This document shows positions 60,035-64,000 of a stretch of DNA of 64,000 nt, one piece after another. Numbering within the stretch: the first letter of the stretch is position 1; every line of letters starts with the position of its first letter. Position numbers and translations under genes: made by a program. The stretch is taken from assembly GCA_003255025.1 (NCBI GenBank), contig QANY01007891.1, positions 836,558 through 900,557 of the forward strand, given 5' to 3'. The notes beneath the pieces were generated by a model. That model had not been told where the DNA came from. It did no database searches and worked only from the letters and a program-made list of their open reading frames with translations. This stretch comes from Datisca glomerata (lineage: Eukaryota > Streptophyta > Magnoliopsida > Cucurbitales > Datiscaceae).

Positions 60035-61190
60035 CTGCATAAATGTTTGGAATAACTTAAACCCAAACCCCTATGGGTCATTAGTTAAAGAAAATAGAGT
60101 TAGAAAGTTTATTCCGCAGACGTCACTCACGATGACAACAGGAAACGATCAGAATGATAAGGATTCAAAGTCCTGATGTCAATCGTTGAGGAAGGTGCTA
60201 GTAATTAGAGGTTTTAAATCAACTAGGTCCTCATCTCACATGTACTCATGGTGCCTTTACCATGTTGATTAAGAGTTTTCATAGCAGGACTATAGTTATT
60301 TATTCTCTTCACATGTTTACAACTAACCCATATGGTAAAAGATATGTACTCGATTAGTCAAATGTTATAAGCCAACAACTTCTATTGTTTGTAAAAATAC
60401 TAGTTCTGCAATAGATTAAGGATATATTGTCTCTATCTTCCCTTCCCTTTTTATAAACCAGGTTTGACTGATCTAAAATTAATGAGAAACTACAAATTCT
60501 GATGAGTGAACTTGGAATGAGCTCACAAAGTATTGTTCACTTTGGCTATGTGTCTCAATGATTTGTTTCTTAAAGAACCTTTGTGAGCTCAGTCCAAACA
60601 TATAACCCTGTCACATTAAAAGGGGAAGCCTTAAATATCTTAAAAATATAAAGATGAAAATATTAAAAGTCCAAGTGTAATATAAACGGAAAATGAATTA
60701 ACCTGAGGGAGGAGATGTATGAAGTACATTTACCAACGTGTCTATGTTATTGTCACAGCAATATAAACATACAATCCAGGTAAAAAGTCTCTCAAAGTCA
60801 GAAACTTGCATACTATAAGATATTTGTTGCTTGCTCTAGATTCTAGCACATAAATTTCAGCTAAAAACACCCAAGAATATTGATATATAAGAACATCTAA
60901 CCAACTATACCTTCAATTTGTGATTTACAGCTGAATGAATATCTATGCGGCATCTCCGCTATAAAAAAAGAGCCATTCATGTTATGAATACTTAAGCTTA
61001 AAAAAGAATAATAACTAAAAATCAGTCCAATAATCTAATAATCTAAATGTCAAAAATATAAGACCATGCACAGTTTGCATTTCAGAATCAAGCAAAAATG
61101 AGATGCAAAAGTTTAGTATAATTGCAAACAAACTAATGACAATCGAGGTTTTTTGTAATAAAATGATGTTATTCTCTATTAAAAGAAGAC
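60035..61190. other. CACTA-2 interior between captured pieces
   Basis: No motif-bearing open frame was found on either strand. The DNA is intron-like and AT-rich. Confidence 0.5.
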
Positions 61191-61195
61191 AATTT

Positions 61196-61330
61196 TACCT
61201 TCTCAGCTTCTTGAAATTTCTCCAAAAAGCTTGATGGCCTGAATCCAATATCACCACAAATTCTAAATACTCAGCTTCTTCAGAAACTTCAAATTTCTAA
61301 ATCTTCTTCCAGTATTGGTCAACAAAACCT
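61196..61330 (-). pseudogene. Unidentified coding remnant in CACTA-2
   Basis: On the minus strand, with one apparent frameshift, the residues KFEVSEEAEYLEF and GDIGFRPSSFLEKFQEAEK precede a plausible splice donor (gagaag/gtaaaattg). The composition looks like real protein-coding sequence, but the family is not recognised. Confidence 0.4.
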
Positions 61331-61554
61331 AAGACTTCTCCATCATACACCCAGGTAGAAACATTTAGGAAAGATCCACAAAGAATGATTTGCTACTACT
61401 GCCAATGAGAAGAGACACAAACTTTCACCAAATACATACAAAGAAAGAGCAAGTGTAAGCTTGTGTGACACCGGAGAAAAAGAGTGACTTGTGTGTATGT
61501 GCATGAGGGAGAGATAGGAACGATGATAATGAGCGATAAAAATTATTCCTTGCA

Positions 61555-61625
61555 AGCCTTCATTCTTGGCATATTTCTCATGCAAGTTTTCTACACTGGG
61601 ATCTTCATCTGTATTCACATTTTCT
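61555..61625 (-). pseudogene. Second unidentified coding remnant in CACTA-2
   Basis: The minus-strand frame reads NTDEDPSVENLHEKYAKNEG then LQG before dissolving into intron-like sequence. It is acidic and hydrophilic, exon-like, with unknown origin. It may belong to the same captured gene as 61196-61330. Confidence 0.35.
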
Positions 61626-61959
61626 GCTCATTTTTGGACATCAACAATTTCATAAACTAGAAAATTTCAGGACTTCTACAGAAACTTGAAAATTCAAAAT
61701 TACATCAACAATTTCATAATAAAGCAGTGATAGAAGCAAAATCCAGCTATTATCTCATCAAAAATTTCAGAATAAATCTATTTAGAGATTTTAACTCAGA
61801 AAAGGTTATCTAATTAGAAAAAATACTACAATAAAACCCACCGTCAAATACCTTCTAGCCCTAGGTTTGTCAGACGACTAGGAGAGCTCCAGTTGAAAGG
61901 GGTTCATCGCATGACCGAGCACGATGAGCTTAGGCCTGGTTCACACGTGCCCGAGTCAC

Positions 61960-62335
61960 CTGTAGAGAGAGTGTGTGTGAGTTAAGAGAGGCAGATGATA
62001 TAGAGATAGAAGAGAGAGATAGAGAGAGATGATGTGCCATATCGAGAGAGACTCTCAATCAATCTTAACCCAAAATCCCTTTTGTGAGCTTTGTCATTAA
62101 GAGAGTTGTTTGTGAGCCTTCTCATAGAGTCTGTGAGGGTTGAAAAGTGGCTCTGTGTGAGAGATTCACCAGAGAGAGCTTCACCAGAGAGAGCTTCTCA
62201 ACAGAAAAATGAAAGAGCCAGCTGATTCTTGAGCCCTAAGATCCCTATTCAACATTTAAGAGAGGTTGAAGTTGAGAGAGGTATGACTTGAGAGAGGTTG
62301 AAAGAGAGAGGGTTTTGAGAGAGTAATTTTAGGCG
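61960..62335 (-). promoter_or_regulatory. Purine-rich (minus-strand CT-rich) leader-like block of CACTA-2
   Basis: Dense gagaga and agagagag words on the + strand read as a CT-rich 5' leader on the minus strand. The block is placed just inside the right end, in the same relative position as in CACTA-1. It is a possible transcription start region for the captured exon series. No expression evidence. Confidence 0.35.
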
Positions 62336-62450
62336 GGGTTGAACTTTTAGTCCCTGCGCTAGCTTTCCCTAAAATTGACGACCTCTCTTAGCGTTTTCAT
62401 AAAAAAAATGTGACCGTGTAGTGCTATAAAAGCACATTTTTATTGTAGTG

Positions 62451-64000
62451 CCACCATCTACTTACACAAATAACACATGGATAATTGATAGTGGTGCCAC
62501 CTATCACGTATCTAAAGATCCACCAATGACAAAAAAAATTGTGGCTAAGCATGCATCTGTACAATTACCAAATAGAGGACACGTTGAAATTAAATCCATT
62601 GGGTCCATGAAATTATGCAATGATATGACTATTGATAATGTACTTTGTGTCCTAAAATTCAAGATAAATCTACTTTATGTTACCAAACTTACACAAGCCT
62701 TAGGTTGTATTGTGACATTTTACTCTTGACTTTTGTATGATACAGGATTTAACTATGAAGAAGACGATTGGACTAGGCAGGCAGAGTAATGGTCTCTACT
62801 ACCTCACGCCAAACCAAAGTCCACACCTATTGAATACCATACACCGCACATCTAACCTATGGCATACACGTCTCGGGCATCTGTCCACCTCTCCACTCCA
62901 GTTATTATCTAAAATTACTCTAGAATTTTATTTTGATCCTCATAATTATTCTGATATTTTTCCTTTAGCAAAACATTCTAGGTTACCTTTTTCTAATAGT
63001 AGTATTTCAAGTCATGCATCTTTTGATTTGATACATTGTGATATTTGGAGACCTTATAAAATTTATTCTCATTCTGGAGCTCGTTATTTTTTTTAGTATT
63101 GCGGATGACTATTCTCGTTTCCCATAGGTTCACCTTATACGTTTTAAATCTGAAACTCATTCCATCATTAAAAACTTCTTTGCTTGGGTTAGAACGCAAT
63201 ATAACTGTAGGGTTAAAATAGTAAGAGCTAATAATGGGGGGGAAATTCTTACATTACAAACCTTTTTCAATGACAATGGTACGAGTTTCCAACAATCTTG
63301 CACTTATACACCCCAACAAAATGGGGTCGTGGAACGCAAGCATCGCCGCCTCTTAAATGTAGCACTGGCTTTACGCTTCCAATCTAATTTACCTATGAAA
63401 TGTTGGGGGAACATATCAAAACAGCTTGCTACCTCATTAATCGCTTACCCACACCACTATTATCTAACAAAACACCATATGAACAATTACACAAAAAGCC
63501 ACCCCCTACTCTCACATGCAAGTCTATAGTTGACTATGTTTTATCACAAACTTACAACCCACACATAAATTTGATACATGTGCACGACAATGGGTATTCT
63601 TAGGGTAACCACTAGGTCAAAAGGGTACCTTGTTTATGACTTATCAGATAAGAAACTGTTCACCTCCTAAGATGTCATCTTCCATGAAAATATCTTTTCA
63701 TACTCCACCATAGCCCATTATGACCAAAATGGCATGCCAACATTACCAAAAACTTTAGATGTTGATACAGATACAACCAAACATAAACAACCAAGCCATA
63801 GAATCACACAATGACTACCCTGACATAACCAGTCAATTGGATAACCCACATCCGCAACACAGATTTTACCTATTGAATGACCCGAAAGCCCTCGTCACTC
63901 GGTTGAACCTACGACAGTAAGAGAAACCACCCTTCAGAGATCCACTCGACAAGCCGCACACCAGCTCATCTTCGAGTCTACCACATCAACTATACTCTGT
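62451..64000 (+). pseudogene. copia D pol remnant (protease, integrase), continues past window end
   Basis: Protease WIIDSGATYHV is near 62478 and keeps the Asp-Ser-Gly active site. Pre-integrase LWHTRLGHLSTSPLQLLS is near 62857, with HxH intact but the CxxC region altered (IFPLAKH). The integrase core shows LIHCDIWRPYK near 63030. The second catalytic Asp reads Asn (RANNGGE near 63226), while the Glu is kept in QQNGVVERKHRRLLN near 63314. A stop near 63096 and frameshifts near 63100, 63400 and 63600 inactivate it. The linker YDLSDKKLFTS near 63635 leads toward reverse transcriptase, which is not yet reached at 64000. Confidence 0.87.

Larger units (their letters stand above)
57476..62450 (-). 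mobile_element. CACTA transposon 2, nested in copia D, with captured RPT1 exon
   Basis: The left end is CACTACAACAAAAA (57476) and the right end, read inverted, CACTACAATAAAAA (62450), differing at one base. Flanking triplets are tca (57473-57475) and cca (62451-62453), a target duplication with one transition. Copia D coding sequence resumes in frame on the other side. Left subterminal repeats (catagcgtttttt / gctatg words) fill 57490-57850, with a related ttagcgttttcat near 62386. No transposase was recognised in 4975 bp. Minus-strand coding scraps include a proteasome ATPase exon. Strand is given as that of the captured exon. Confidence 0.9.

Overview
This window looks like nuclear DNA of a flowering plant, most likely a eudicot, though the species cannot be named from sequence alone. 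The reasons are high AT content, a spliced NAC-family gene, several plant retrotransposon lineages (Ty1/copia, Ty3/gypsy, L1 LINE), CACTA and hAT DNA transposons, and a block of decayed chloroplast DNA. Only one clearly intact host gene is present: a three-exon vascular-related NAC-domain (VND) transcription factor on the + strand at 28548-30334. Nearly everything else is a layered transposon landscape.

Left part (1-26240). After 2.5 kb of AT-rich intergenic DNA comes a decayed full-length copia element (A, 2515-9700). About 2 kb of unassigned DNA follows, then a second full-length copia element (B, 11764-17164). Next are an L1 LINE remnant (about 17890-18965), a stretch holding 20-bp repeats with G-box cores, a decayed hAT transposase (about 19911-21145) and a 278-bp tandem array (21473-22345). 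About 4 kb of non-coding DNA with GA microsatellites follows.

Centre (26241-32605). A 526-bp TRIM retrotransposon (26247-26772, near-identical 5-bp target duplications) sits about 1.8 kb upstream of the VND gene. The gene encodes 340 residues, and its second intron appears to be GC-AG.

Right-centre (32606-48080). This is a mosaic of truncated minus-strand elements (copia C, a gypsy fragment and an L1). It abuts a roughly 7.1-kb nuclear plastid insertion (NUPT) that keeps the chloroplast order rps15-ndhH-ndhA-ndhI-ndhG-ndhE-psaC-ndhD. The plastid genes are pseudogenes with many C-to-T type stop codons, except ndhE, which is still open. ndhA keeps its group II intron and ndhD keeps its ACG start, so transfer was through DNA.

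Right part (48081-64000). There are two CACTA transposons with precise termini. CACTA-1 (48644-55257, AAT target duplications) carries minus-strand exon fragments of a PRP16-like DEAH-box splicing helicase plus unidentified exons. CACTA-2 (57476-62450) is nested inside the gag-pol of a copia element (D, from about 56164 past the window end) and carries an 82-bp exon of the 26S proteasome ATPase RPT1. No transposase was recognised in either CACTA, so both look like non-autonomous gene-capturing elements. These Pack-CACTA-like elements are the most interesting content of the window.

No alignments or database searches were run. Family assignments rest on recognised protein motifs, and degenerate element edges are approximate.
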